DNA of 29,602 bases, taken from positions 1 through 29,602 of the forward strand of contig CAYXSV010000002.1 of NCBI GenBank assembly GCA_964468355.1, written 5' to 3'. Shown piece by piece: positions 6,815 through 13,891 of this stretch (the first letter of the stretch is position 1; every line of letters starts with the position of its first letter). The notes beneath the pieces are model-generated. The model was given only the letters and a program-made list of their open reading frames with translations, ran no database searches and was not told where the DNA came from. Origin of the DNA: CAYSLZ01 sp964468355. GTDB taxonomy: Bacteria > Patescibacteriota > Microgenomatia > UBA12405 > JAHJSD01. A program made the translations under genes and the position numbers.

Positions 6815-6847
6815 TTATCTGGTAAGGAAAAGCCAATGTTTTTTCAT
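6815..6847 (-). CDS. Possible 10-residue leader peptide upstream of leuS
   Basis: ATG at 6847 to TAA at 6815 encodes MKKHWLFLTR. It ends 4 nt before the G6 run that could pair with the terminator stem, a layout that recalls translational attenuation leaders. It has only two Leu codons (both CTT) and no visible Shine-Dalgarno sequence, so the call is tentative. Confidence 0.25.
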   Translation of the reverse strand: MKKHWLFLTR

Positions 6848-6912
6848 TATGTTTTGTTTATACCAAATAATCAAGCAACATTCAACCACGTCTTGGAGCT
6901 AAATGATAAATT

Positions 6913-6972
6913 TTGTATTAGCAACCTTCAGGTTGCGTTTTGAGCAACGCAGAGTAAACTCTGCTAATACAA
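6913..6972. repeat. TTGTATTAGCA inverted-repeat element
   Basis: TTGTATTAGCA at 6913-6923 is matched by TGCTAATACAA at 6962-6972. Inside are two nested hairpins, CAACCTTCAGGTTG and GCAGAGTAAACTCTGC. This is a REP-like non-coding palindromic unit in the spacer between leuS and the metallo-beta-lactamase gene. Apart from this, the hairpin and the GTAGGGAC repeat, I see nothing in 6715-7011. Confidence 0.75.
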
Positions 6973-7011
6973 CCATTTGTAAAAACGACTCGCGTATTCA
7001 TTTCGAACCAT

Positions 7012-7947
7012 TCACTGTTCAACAAACCATTTCTTCCCGTCGGAAACAATTTTTATAGTTCCGCTGGACTTGGTGGTCAGATAATCAATATTCTCAGCTC
7101 TCAGCCGTTCTAAAACTTCCTCAGCTGGATGTCCGAATGAGTTTTCGCCGACGGAAATTACCGCCAGTTGGGGACTGACGGCAGAAATTAATTCTTGACT
7201 GGTTGATGTTTTTGATCCGTGATGTGCAATTTTTAAAATTTCCACCGGCTGGATTTTTCTCCGCCAAACTAAAATTTTTTCTATTTCCGACTCAATATCA
7301 CCGGTCAAAAGAGCATCAAAACGGCCAAAATTTAAATGCAAAACTAAGGAACTATTATTTAAACTATCGGATCCATTTTTAAATTCCGGCTTCAAACATT
7401 TTTTATTTTGACCGTAAAAATCATCTTGTATTAAATTTGACGCCTGAGAATTATCCGGGAACGGAAATTGTATTTCAAAATAGGCCTCACCTACACTAAA
7501 TGCATCACCAGCAGCCACCATTTTTGAGCAAACATTTTTATCAATCAATAATTTTTTAAATTGTTCAAACTTCCAGGACTGTGAATTACCAAATCCGTTA
7601 TGCAAATAATTATCTATCCTATATCTTTTAACAATTTCGATTAGTCCGCCGAAATGATCCTCGTCCGGATGGGTGTTGACAACAACTTCAATCGTCCTGT
7701 CCCAAAACGGCATTTGGCTGGAAAGACAAGAAAGCAGTTGACCGGAATTTTTTGACAATCCGCCGTCAATCAGAACTTGTTTATTTTTGTAATTAACCAA
7801 AATCGCGTCGCCTTGACCAACGTCACAAAAAGCCATCTGAAGATTATCATCAGGAAAGGAAAGAATTACCAAGATCAATAAAGCCAAAAGTAATATTGAA
7901 AAGGAACCAATTATTCTATAATGCTTTTTTATCCGTTCCATCCGCAT
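7012..7947 (-). CDS. ComEC C-terminal-type metallo-beta-lactamase fold protein
   Basis: The 311-residue protein has an N-terminal membrane anchor (residues 12-31), then MAFCDVGQGDAILV, which is the start of the ComEC/Rec2 MBL domain. The metal-site motif is THPDEDHFGG (HxDxDH, residues 93-98), the variant used by ComEC-type MBLs. LLTGDIE and KIAHHGSKTS complete the family pattern. In most bacteria this domain is fused to the ComEC channel and is proposed to process incoming DNA. Here it is a separate anchored protein that overlaps the regulator upstream by 32 nt, suggesting coexpression. The true start may be the second ATG (7941). Confidence 0.88.
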   Translation of the reverse strand: MRMERIKKHYRIIGSFSILLLALLILVILSFPDDNLQMAFCDVGQGDAILVNYKNKQVLIDGGLSKNSGQLLSCLSSQMPFWDRTIEVVVNTHPDEDHFGGLIEIVKRYRIDNYLHNGFGNSQSWKFEQFKKLLIDKNVCSKMVAAGDAFSVGEAYFEIQFPFPDNSQASNLIQDDFYGQNKKCLKPEFKNGSDSLNNSSLVLHLNFGRFDALLTGDIESEIEKILVWRRKIQPVEILKIAHHGSKTSTSQELISAVSPQLAVISVGENSFGHPAEEVLERLRAENIDYLTTKSSGTIKIVSDGKKWFVEQ

Positions 7948-8608
7948 TAATTCTTTTAATAAAATTCACTGCCAGCCGGTTTAACGGCCAATCAGAAGGC
8001 AGTAAAGACAAAGGCACTTTAGGATGGTTAATAACTAAACCCCAAAATTCTTCTTCTAGTTCTTTCCTATCCTGGCCACTTTCTTCTAACTTATCAAGCA
8101 AATTTTCGGCTTTTTTACTCCATTCGCTCAGGTTCCATAGACGTTGAACTAACTCTTTAGAAGAGAAGCCTTTCAAGCCCCCGACAAAAATAACCATATT
8201 AAATGGATCATCAAGGTTTTTCCTTATCTTCTCTATAAAATCGTCTATCGGCAAAGGAGAAATCCATAAAGAGCGTTGTAAACTTTTAAAGCCAACCTGT
8301 TCAAGCGAGTAACGCAGTTTGTCCCTTAACTTTCTGTCTTTCTCAGGAATATCAAAGTTAATCACCCGCCATTTTTCATCCCACGGCTTTGCAACTAAAC
8401 TATAGATGCTTTTATCTGGTAAATCCAAGGAAAAGTCAGATTTTAATATTTTTTTTTGACGTAAATACTTCCGGCTTTCTATTTTTGTCTGGCGCGACAC
8501 ACCGGAATGTCGATAAACCCAACTGGTACTTTTAAAATGATCATCAAAAAAGATTAGAAAATCCTCAGCCAGGTATAAAATTTGAAGTAGACGACTTTTT
8601 TTAGCCAT
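7916..8608 (-). CDS. PaaX-like transcriptional regulator (winged helix plus Cas2-like domain)
   Basis: The protein is 230 residues from the ATG at 8608, chosen because GGAGGG lies 6 nt upstream; an upstream ATG at 8641 overlaps the promoter. The N-terminal half looks like a winged helix (TSWVYRHSGVSRQTKIESRKYLRQKKIL). The centre, WRVINFDIPEKDRKLRDKLR...LEQVGFKSLQRSLWISPLP, is the ferredoxin-like block shared by PaaX C-terminal regions and Cas2. No CRISPR locus is seen, so a regulator is the better call. Two ACGATCGT palindromes in its own promoter region suggest autoregulation. It lies between comEC and the split-off MBL gene, pointing to control of competence. Confidence 0.8.
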   Translation of the reverse strand: MAKKSRLLQILYLAEDFLIFFDDHFKSTSWVYRHSGVSRQTKIESRKYLRQKKILKSDFSLDLPDKSIYSLVAKPWDEKWRVINFDIPEKDRKLRDKLRYSLEQVGFKSLQRSLWISPLPIDDFIEKIRKNLDDPFNMVIFVGGLKGFSSKELVQRLWNLSEWSKKAENLLDKLEESGQDRKELEEEFWGLVINHPKVPLSLLPSDWPLNRLAVNFIKRINADGTDKKAL

Positions 8609-8799
8609 TTCTACCCTCCAAACTACCACTTTCTCTCCCAATTGTCAACTTTTATTTACGATCGTATGAAAATAACTATAATATTATCGGATGTTGGATA
8701 GGGCATAAAAATAAAACAATGTCTAATTTTATTTACGATCGTGGTAAAATGACTTATGTATTATCGGACGCAAGTAAAAACTATTATTAGATTTATCGC
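8609..8799 (-). promoter_or_regulatory. Tandemly duplicated operator-promoter region of the PaaX-like gene
   Basis: Two related units about 78 bp apart lie upstream of the regulator. Each has, on the minus strand, TCCGATAATA, then about 20 nt, then ACGATCGTAAATAAAA, then TTGACA (8648-8643) or TAGACA (distal copy, ending at 8720). The proximal unit forms a good promoter, TTGACA, 17 nt, TAGTTT, with GGAGGG before the ATG at 8608. The palindrome cores are at 8657-8666 and 8735-8742. The arrangement fits autoregulation. Confidence 0.7.
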
Positions 8800-10092
8800 C
8801 TAATAATTCTGGAAAAGTTTAATTTGATTTTTGCGGTTATTTTTCATTTTTCCTCTTGTTGAAACAATGTGGAAAACTATAAAAACAAGAAAATAATAGG
8901 CAATTACCCCCCAAAAGGGCAGACTAAAACCAATTTCCGTCCAAGAAAACCTGCCAAACCACTCAATTAGCTGTACCGGAACCCAGATAAGTGGAAAAAT
9001 AAAAATTAATAATAACCTGCCTAATAGAGGCCAAAACAGGCCGAGAAGGGCGCTAATTCCACCCCAGGTTATTTTTGGTATAAAGGGAAGAACCAGGCCG
9101 TTAACCAGCGGAGATAAAACCGATAACCGGCCGAAATGATAGCTAATAATCGGCGCAACCAACAACTGGGCGGACAAAGTTTCAGCCAAGTCACTACCCA
9201 CCAAAGGAATTTTTTTTAACCGTCCAAATATACCGCCACCTAACATTAAACCCAATAAAGCGGTAAAACTTAATTGAAAACTTGGGTCAACTATTAAGTC
9301 CGGCTTAAAGATTAACATCAGCCAAACAGTAAAAACCAGTGTTCTCCATTGATAAAACCTCCTGCCGAAAAGTTGGGCTATGAAAACACAGGTAAGCACT
9401 AAGCCAGCACGGATAATCGGCGGCTGCCAGCCGACTAATGAAACATAAAACCAAATAAAAATTATGCCAGCAACTAATGACGCTCTTCTTCCGATTAAAT
9501 AAGATAAATAATCAGTCGGCTTCTGAGCTGACACAGTCAAATTGTAACCGCTGGCAACTATAATGTGCAAAGTGCCGGTCCGACGCAGTTGTTCGTAAAA
9601 TAAAGGGTCGAGATTTTTTTTCACGCCCAAAACAACTCCCACCGATAAGTCAGCATAGGGATAAGGTAAACTTTGAAAATAAATATCGGCCAGCTTTTCC
9701 CTCACACGGCGTAGTTTTTCTAAAACACTTATTCTTAACGGCTGACGGTAGGTTGAAATAACCGGATTTAGCAGGCAATATTTTATTTTGCTTGCTTCAG
9801 AACAGGCCTCAATTTTACCGCTGATTTGCAAACAGTCGCCAAAGCTGTATTTTTTTTCTAAATTAGTCCTAATTTTTATTTTTTGAAAATGGTTTTGATA
9901 GTAAAAAATTTGGCTGTTAGTATAATAATATGGCTCATTAGTTAGGCAAAAATTCAACTTAACCCCCTGACCTGTTTGAAATTGACTTGACAACCGCAGT
10001 TCAAAAATAAAACGAACAAGAAGAATTATCAAAAGAGAAACAACCAAAATTAACTGTCTGGTTTCCGCATTTTTCAGCGCTATTTTCCGCAT
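8800..10092 (-). CDS. comEC: ComEC/Rec2 competence channel protein without the MBL domain
   Basis: The 430-residue polytopic protein starts with two short hydrophobic stretches and an OB-like region (residues 40-110), followed by the Competence domain: YADLSVGVVLGVKKNLDPLF, TGTLHIIVASGYNLTVSA (usually ISGLHV), GWQPPIIRAGLV and DPSFQLSFTALLGLM. ComEC forms the inner-membrane channel for DNA uptake. It ends after the transmembrane part; the MBL domain is encoded separately at 7012-7947. The start codon lies inside a GCAGAATAATGCGGAA repeat, 9 nt after the comEA stop, so the first residues MRKIALKNAETR are repeat-encoded. Confidence 0.9.
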   Translation of the reverse strand: MRKIALKNAETRQLILVVSLLIILLVRFIFELRLSSQFQTGQGVKLNFCLTNEPYYYTNSQIFYYQNHFQKIKIRTNLEKKYSFGDCLQISGKIEACSEASKIKYCLLNPVISTYRQPLRISVLEKLRRVREKLADIYFQSLPYPYADLSVGVVLGVKKNLDPLFYEQLRRTGTLHIIVASGYNLTVSAQKPTDYLSYLIGRRASLVAGIIFIWFYVSLVGWQPPIIRAGLVLTCVFIAQLFGRRFYQWRTLVFTVWLMLIFKPDLIVDPSFQLSFTALLGLMLGGGIFGRLKKIPLVGSDLAETLSAQLLVAPIISYHFGRLSVLSPLVNGLVLPFIPKITWGGISALLGLFWPLLGRLLLIFIFPLIWVPVQLIEWFGRFSWTEIGFSLPFWGVIAYYFLVFIVFHIVSTRGKMKNNRKNQIKLFQNY

Positions 10093-10102
10093 TATTCTGC
10101 GC
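10061..10102. repeat. CRCGGAA-family repeat at the comEA/comEC junction
   Basis: On the minus strand GCGCAGAATAATGCGGAAAA is followed by a second GCGCTGAAAAATGCGGAAAC. It supplies the comEC start codon. The same AGAATAATGC core recurs at 21457 and 26689. Confidence 0.75.
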
Positions 10103-10716
10103 TATATACTAATTTTATTTTTTAATTTTTCATATGTTTTTTCACCAATTCCGGAAACCGCTTTAAGTTCATCTTTTGATTGAAAACCGTTATTTTCTTC
10201 CCGGTATTCAATAATCAATTCTGCGTAATTTGGACCAATACCCGGTAAAGTTTCCAACTCTTTCTTCGAAGCTAAATTTAAATTAATATATTTTCCGCTT
10301 TTTAAATCATCTTGAACATTTAAACCTTGAATATTCGAAGTTTCCCCCTTCGCGGGTATATAAATCTTTTCACCGTCAATTAATTTACGGGCCATGTTTA
10401 AATTTTTTTCAACCCATTGACTATCGGCTTGATCAGAAAAGCCACCTGCTTTTAGCACTGCATCGTTTACTCTGCTACCAGCATCCAATTCGATAACTGC
10501 GGGATTATTAACCGCTCCGCTAACATCAACTACCAAGCTCTCGGGAGGGCTGCTAATTTCTTCAGCACCAGTTGTATAAAATTCAACTTCCGGGCTGTCA
10601 GCGTTAAAATCGGATACCATCCACCAAACACCCAAAATCATTAGCCCAACACCGATACCAATTAAAATAAAACGACCTCGTGCTTCCCACCAATCCCATT
10701 GTTTGGCAGTAGTCAT
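10102..10716 (-). CDS. comEA: ComEA-like DNA receptor (SLBB plus helix-hairpin-helix)
   Basis: About 204 residues from the ATG at 10716; a longer frame starts at 10761 but crosses the promoter. One membrane helix (residues 15-33) is followed by an SLBB domain (VVDVSGAVNNPAVIELDAG...) and a C-terminal helix-hairpin-helix pair (LETLPGIGPNYAELIIEYRE, LKAVSGIGEKTYEKLKNKI) that binds DNA. ComEA receives double-stranded DNA outside the membrane and passes it to ComEC, the next gene. TGGTATATT (extended -10) lies 6 nt before the ATG with no Shine-Dalgarno sequence, suggesting a leaderless transcript. Confidence 0.92.
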   Translation of the reverse strand: MTTAKQWDWWEARGRFILIGIGVGLMILGVWWMVSDFNADSPEVEFYTTGAEEISSPPESLVVDVSGAVNNPAVIELDAGSRVNDAVLKAGGFSDQADSQWVEKNLNMARKLIDGEKIYIPAKGETSNIQGLNVQDDLKSGKYINLNLASKKELETLPGIGPNYAELIIEYREENNGFQSKDELKAVSGIGEKTYEKLKNKISI

Positions 10717-10779
10717 AAAATAAATATACCAGAAACCGGGTTTTGATGAAATTAAAATCAATGCTAAACTGAAACTAGA
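10717..10779. promoter_or_regulatory. Divergent leaderless promoters (comEA / sensor-like gene)
   Basis: Plus strand: TTGATG (10743-10748), 16 nt, TAAACT (10765-10770), ATG at 10780. Minus strand: extended -10 TGGTATATT, then 6 nt to the comEA ATG at 10716. The 63-bp gap therefore holds two overlapping promoters without room for leaders. Confidence 0.55.
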
Positions 10780-11547
10780 ATGATTTTACATTTAATATTT
10801 TTAACTACGGCAACCATTTTAACCTGGTTGTGGACAACCAGCGAGGGGTTGTCCTTTTATACTCTGCAGTTAACCGCCCTGCTGGTTTTGGTTTTCTTCT
10901 TTAAAAACACTTTCAAAATTGAAAACCACGAATTGAAAATTAACCAATACCTTGACGCAGTAATCCTGACCATGGTTGTCCTTCTACTTGTTTTCTCCAC
11001 CGGTGGGTTGAATTCACCTCTATTCTTCTTAACCTATTTTCTACTTTTCGGCATTTCTTTTCTTTTTGAGCCAAAATTGTCTATTTTCTTTTCAATCATC
11101 CTGATTATTTTCTTCACCTATCAAGCTGAAGTAATTTTTCTTCCAGATGGATCTCCGCATAATCTCCTTAATCAATCTCAGCCGCTAATTAAGCTATTTT
11201 CACTAATTTTGGTCTCTCCCCTAGCCCTATTTTTTGGCCAACAGTTCCTGCAAAATTTGGCTGACAAGAAACGTGTGAAAATCTATCAAAAAAAGTGGCT
11301 GAATAATGAGAAGTCGCTTGAGTCACAAGAGACAAATACGCTTTTCTGGCTTTCTCTGAATTTTAAAAAAAGACTTGCGGAGATTATTGAAATTAGTGCC
11401 ACCATGCTGACTAATTTCAGCTCATTATCTCCGCATCAACAAAATTCAATCCAAAAAATCAAAGAAAACGCAGAGCACTTGCTGGCCGAAGGAGAAAAAT
11501 TAAAAAAAATAGTTGATGAGGAAACGGATTCCGCCGACACGGAATAA
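10780..11547 (+). CDS. Sensor-like membrane protein, degenerate or truncated histidine kinase
   Basis: The 255-residue protein has about six membrane segments in residues 1-160, including FSTGGLNSPLFFLTYFLLFG, a pattern common in the membrane sensor part of histidine kinases. A cytoplasmic helical region follows (residues 190-245, FWLSLNFKKRLAEIIEISATML...). It resembles the dimerisation helices of a kinase but lacks the H-E-x-x-TP phospho-acceptor motif, and there is no ATPase domain. It may be a remnant or a signalling partner without kinase activity. It is divergent from comEA and lies upstream of the surface protein cluster. Function is not assigned. Confidence 0.7.
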   Translation: MILHLIFLTTATILTWLWTTSEGLSFYTLQLTALLVLVFFFKNTFKIENHELKINQYLDAVILTMVVLLLVFSTGGLNSPLFFLTYFLLFGISFLFEPKLSIFFSIILIIFFTYQAEVIFLPDGSPHNLLNQSQPLIKLFSLILVSPLALFFGQQFLQNLADKKRVKIYQKKWLNNEKSLESQETNTLFWLSLNFKKRLAEIIEISATMLTNFSSLSPHQQNSIQKIKENAEHLLAEGEKLKKIVDEETDSADTE

Positions 11548-11680
11548 TAGTTCAAAGTTCAAAATTAAAAGTTCATCGTGAAAAATTCAAAATTATTAAT
11601 ACCTATATTTATTCTAACTTTTAGTTTTGCATTTTTAATTTTTAACTTAGCTCGCTTATCGCGAGCTGTTAACATGGAGT
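11548..11680. repeat. AAAGTT-family inverted repeat forming a start and signal peptide
   Basis: Left half: TTCAAAGTTCAAAATTAAAA around 11551. Right half: AACTTTTAGTTTTGCATTTT around 11616, then TTTTTAACTTAGCTCGC and the hairpin GCTCGCTTATCGCGAGC. The right half encodes the hydrophobic core of the signal peptide of the 11578 gene. Confidence 0.65.
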
Positions 11681-12318
11681 CCGACTCCTATAAAATCCAG
11701 TGGGGAAATATTAATATCGGCGGAGGTAGAAAAGAATCATCCAGCTATACAATAACCGATACAATCGGTCAAATCGCCCCGGGTGAGTACACCTCAACCG
11801 GGTACAAAGTCCGTTCCGGGTTTCAATATATATACACACTTGTTCCTTTTTCATTCACCATCTCCGACCTGCAGATAGATCTAGGCAGTTTAACTCCGGG
11901 GACAACGGCTACCGCCACCAACCAGCTGACCGTTTCCGCCGGCGGAGCCGGGGGCTATCAAGTATTGGCTTTTGAGGATCATCCTCTGCGGTCGGAAGGC
12001 GGGGTTGATATTCCGGACACAACTTGCGACACCGACACTTGTGACGAAACCGATGCCGACCCCTGGACTCAAAACGATGTTTACGGCTTTGGATTTAATA
12101 TAAACGGCGACGATACACCGTCTGATTTTGTTGACACAACCTACTATAGGCAGTTTGCCGACGACGAATCCGGTGAGACACACCAGTCAGTCATGGTCGG
12201 CACCTCAGCAACCGAATCTTCACAAGCAACCGTCACCTATAAAGCCAATGTTTCTGCTTTTCAGGCAACCGGGAACTACGAAACAGCCGTTGTATATATT
12301 GCTGTTCCCAGCTACTAG
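11578..12318 (+). CDS. Secreted surface protein, WxL-like C-terminal domain (pair 1)
   Basis: 246 residues, starting at a GTG codon with no Shine-Dalgarno sequence. The signal peptide (ILTFSFAFLIFNLARLSRAV) is encoded by a dispersed repeat. The mature protein is beta-rich: SDSYKIQWGNINIGGG, then a domain with PFSFTISDLQIDLGSLTPGT, GGYQVLAFEDHPL, IPDTTCDTDTCDE and a final YKANVSAFQATGNYETAVVYIAVPSY. The same order of blocks, including IPDTTCD, is found in the C-terminus of the protein at 13892, so the two are paralogues. The layout recalls WxL cell-surface domains, but this is a resemblance and not a proven membership. Likely an exported cell-surface or extracellular protein. Confidence 0.72.
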   Translation: MKNSKLLIPIFILTFSFAFLIFNLARLSRAVNMESDSYKIQWGNINIGGGRKESSSYTITDTIGQIAPGEYTSTGYKVRSGFQYIYTLVPFSFTISDLQIDLGSLTPGTTATATNQLTVSAGGAGGYQVLAFEDHPLRSEGGVDIPDTTCDTDTCDETDADPWTQNDVYGFGFNINGDDTPSDFVDTTYYRQFADDESGETHQSVMVGTSATESSQATVTYKANVSAFQATGNYETAVVYIAVPSY

Positions 12319-12406
12319 AAAGCACGGAAATAACACGGAAAATAACCTATGAAAAAAGTTAAACACAACGCTAATCAGCACAGAAAAAACACGGAAAAGA
12401 CTAAAT
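12319..12406. repeat. CRCGGAA-family repeats, left flank and N-terminus of GxxExxY no. 1
   Basis: GCACGGAAATAACACGGAAA at 12322-12341 is followed, inside the gene, by CACAGAAAAAACACGGAAAA. The words are in direct orientation relative to the gene; those on the other side are inverted. Confidence 0.75.
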
Positions 12407-12771
12407 TGTTGTACCCTGAACTTAGCTATAAAGTTCGAGGGGCGATATTCGAAGTTTATAAAGAACTTGGACCCTACCACAAAGAAAAAGTATATGGTAA
12501 TGCTTTAGCAGAAGAATTAAAAACAAGGGATATAAAATTTTCCAGACAGAAACGAGTAGAAATCAAATATAACAACAAAAAAGTAGGCACATATATCCCC
12601 GACTTTGTCATTGAAAACAAAATAATTATTGAACTAAAAGCAGTAAAATTTGTTCACAAGTCAGCTATAAAACAGCTCTACCACTACTTAAACGGAAGTA
12701 AATACCGGGTAGGATTCTTGGTAAACTTTAAAAACTCAAAAAAGGTTAAAATAATCAGGAGGGTTAAATGA
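12349..12771 (+). CDS. GxxExxY family protein no. 1 (PD-(D/E)XK nuclease-like fold)
   Basis: 140 residues. The family core runs ELSYKVRGAIFEVYKELG then HKEKVYGNALAEEL, a variant of the GxxExxY signature with Tyr in place of the Gly. It then has YIPDFVIENKIIIELKAV, where Asp85, Glu95 and Lys97 give the D...ExK arrangement of PD-(D/E)XK enzymes. Biochemical function of the family is unknown. The first 18 residues (KKVKHNANQHRKNTEKTK) are encoded by the CACGGAA-type repeat. The gene sits between two surface-protein genes. Its 3' end contains AGGAGGG as the ribosome site of the next gene and overlaps it by 4 nt (ATGA). Confidence 0.88.
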   Translation: MKKVKHNANQHRKNTEKTKLLYPELSYKVRGAIFEVYKELGPYHKEKVYGNALAEELKTRDIKFSRQKRVEIKYNNKKVGTYIPDFVIENKIIIELKAVKFVHKSAIKQLYHYLNGSKYRVGFLVNFKNSKKVKIIRRVK

Positions 12772-13826
12772 AATTCCGTGCTTTTCCGTGTCTATTAGCA
12801 ACCAGCTTAATAATTACCAGCGCTTTTCTTTTCCGTGTTCCTTCCGTGTATAGCCAAAGTATAGGACTATCAATCTCGCCGGTTATTTTAGAAGTAATGA
12901 TCAAACCCGGTAAAACTATTACTCAGGCCTACCAAGTCACCAACAATTCTGAACAAGATTTATACCTAACCGCCAACCTCGTCCCCTTTACTCCAGCCGA
13001 CCACCAAGGGCACATCGCCCTTTCCGCGTCATCTTCCGTGTCCTCTGACTTTCCGCGTAATTCCGTGTTTTCCCTACAGAATAGCAATCTTGACTTAAAT
13101 CAGCCATTTAAGCTTTCTGCTGGCAAATCACAACAACTGGTGCTAAAAATAGCTATGCCCGAGGATAATCCGGAAAAAGACTACTACTATACTTTGCTGG
13201 TTGAACAAACAGACCGCGGTGAACATATAACAACAGACAGCGGCGCCGGACACCGGATTAAAATCGGATCGAATATTTTAATTACCGTCTCTGAAACCGG
13301 CCAACCGGAAACCGATTTTAAAATTGCTGAATTTAAGGCCGAGCCGAAATTCGGTGATATTTTCGACCAAATAAGATTTAAAATCTTAGTTGAAAACACC
13401 GGCCGTGCTTTTTTCAAGCCAGAAGGAAAAATTGAAATCTACCACACGTTACTCAACAAAAAGATAACCGAGCTGAATTTACTGCCGGAAAATATTTTAG
13501 TCAATTCCGTCAGAGAAATTAGGTGCGGCAAAAAAAACTTCGCCCAAGGAAAAACCTCCGAGGTTTCTAAGGATTTAACCTCGCAGGTTGGGGAATTGGG
13601 CGAGGTTGAGGAATCGGCGGAAGTTATTCAGCCCACTCCCTGTTTTTTTTCATTCTGGCTGCCGGGAAAATATAAAGCAGTTGTAGGGGCAAATCGCGAC
13701 TTGTCCCTACACAACCCCAACACTACCTATTTTTACCTTATCCCCTACCGGTTAATTCTTGGTCTATTAATAACCGGCCTAATCATCTGGCAAATTAAAA
13801 GGAAACTAGGACTTGACAACAAATAA
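12768..13826 (+). CDS. Anchored Ig-like surface protein, DUF916-like role (pair 1)
   Basis: 352 residues. The signal peptide is partly encoded by CCGTG repeats (FRAFPCLLATS...FRVPSVYS). SIGLSISPVILEVMIKPGKT then begins an Ig-like beta domain with YQVTNNSEQDLYLTANL. A second beta region covers residues 190-300, and a C-terminal membrane helix (YRLILGLLITGLIIWQIKRK) leaves a short basic tail inside. The order of exported beta domains plus a C-terminal anchor is like DUF916 proteins that partner WxL proteins. The AGGAGGG site 5 nt before the ATG and the ATGA overlap show coupling to the GxxExxY gene. Two other repeats (13550-13625 and 13681-13711) are read in frame. Confidence 0.78.
   Translation: MKFRAFPCLLATSLIITSAFLFRVPSVYSQSIGLSISPVILEVMIKPGKTITQAYQVTNNSEQDLYLTANLVPFTPADHQGHIALSASSSVSSDFPRNSVFSLQNSNLDLNQPFKLSAGKSQQLVLKIAMPEDNPEKDYYYTLLVEQTDRGEHITTDSGAGHRIKIGSNILITVSETGQPETDFKIAEFKAEPKFGDIFDQIRFKILVENTGRAFFKPEGKIEIYHTLLNKKITELNLLPENILVNSVREIRCGKKNFAQGKTSEVSKDLTSQVGELGEVEESAEVIQPTPCFFSFWLPGKYKAVVGANRDLSLHNPNTTYFYLIPYRLILGLLITGLIIWQIKRKLGLDNK
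12772..12850. repeat. CRCGGAA-family repeats, right flank of GxxExxY no. 1 (inverted)
   Basis: TTCCGTGCTTTTCCGTGTC at 12774-12792 and TTTTCCGTGTTCCTTCCGTG near 12831-12850. They are the reverse complement of the words at 12322-12341 and form part of the signal peptide of the 12768 gene. Confidence 0.75.
13021..13073. repeat. CRCGGAA-family cluster inside the 12768 gene
   Basis: Four inverted words (TTTCCGCGTC, CTTCCGTGTC, TTTCCGCGTAA, TTCCGTGTTT) in 53 bp. They encode a Ser-rich loop, ALSASSSVSSDFPRNSVFS. Confidence 0.7.
13550..13625. repeat. GGAGGTTGAGGAATTG-family repeat inside the 12768 gene
   Basis: AAACCTCCGAGGTTTC, then AACCTCGCAGGTTGGGGAAT and GCGAGGTTGAGGAATCGG. Read in frame as SEVSKDLTSQVGELGEVEES. 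Related copies lie at 19652, 20038, 20688 and 21021. Confidence 0.65.
13681..13711. repeat. TGTAGGGGCAA palindromic dispersed repeat in a coding region
   Basis: TGTAGGGGCAAATCGCGACT followed by TGTCCCTACA forms an inverted repeat, in frame as VVGANRDLSLH. Similar units are widespread in unrelated bacteria. Confidence 0.7.
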
Positions 13827-13869
13827 AACTATGCATTATGATGAGGATATTAAATGATGAGGATATTAA
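13813..13869 (+). promoter_or_regulatory. Promoter with 16-bp tandem duplication before the 13892 gene
   Basis: TTGACA (13813-13818) is followed after 18 nt by TATGAT (13837-13842). ATGATGAGGATATTAA occurs twice back to back (13838-13853 and 13854-13869), so the -10 region and any early start codon are duplicated. Confidence 0.45.
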
Positions 13870-13891
13870 ACTATTATGTATGTTATGTCGT

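Noticed and set aside
6761..6847. T-box riboswitch for leuS
   Set aside because: No AGGGUGGNACCGCG-like T-box sequence or specifier stem was found in the leader; only the hairpin, G-run and short ORF are visible.
7916..8608. CRISPR-associated Cas2
   Set aside because: The central block resembles Cas2, but the protein has an added N-terminal winged helix, there is no cas1 or repeat array nearby, and its own promoter has operator-like sites; PaaX-like regulator fits better.
10780..11547. Complete histidine kinase
   Set aside because: No phospho-acceptor motif and no ATP-binding domain; only the membrane part and helical region resemble a kinase.
11890..12183. Minus-strand ORF opposite the 11578 gene
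   Set aside because: No recognisable domain and fully inside a gene with signal peptide and paralogue; treated as an antisense shadow. The same applies to the other ORFs opposite leuS, the LamG gene, the TPR gene and the 27209 gene.
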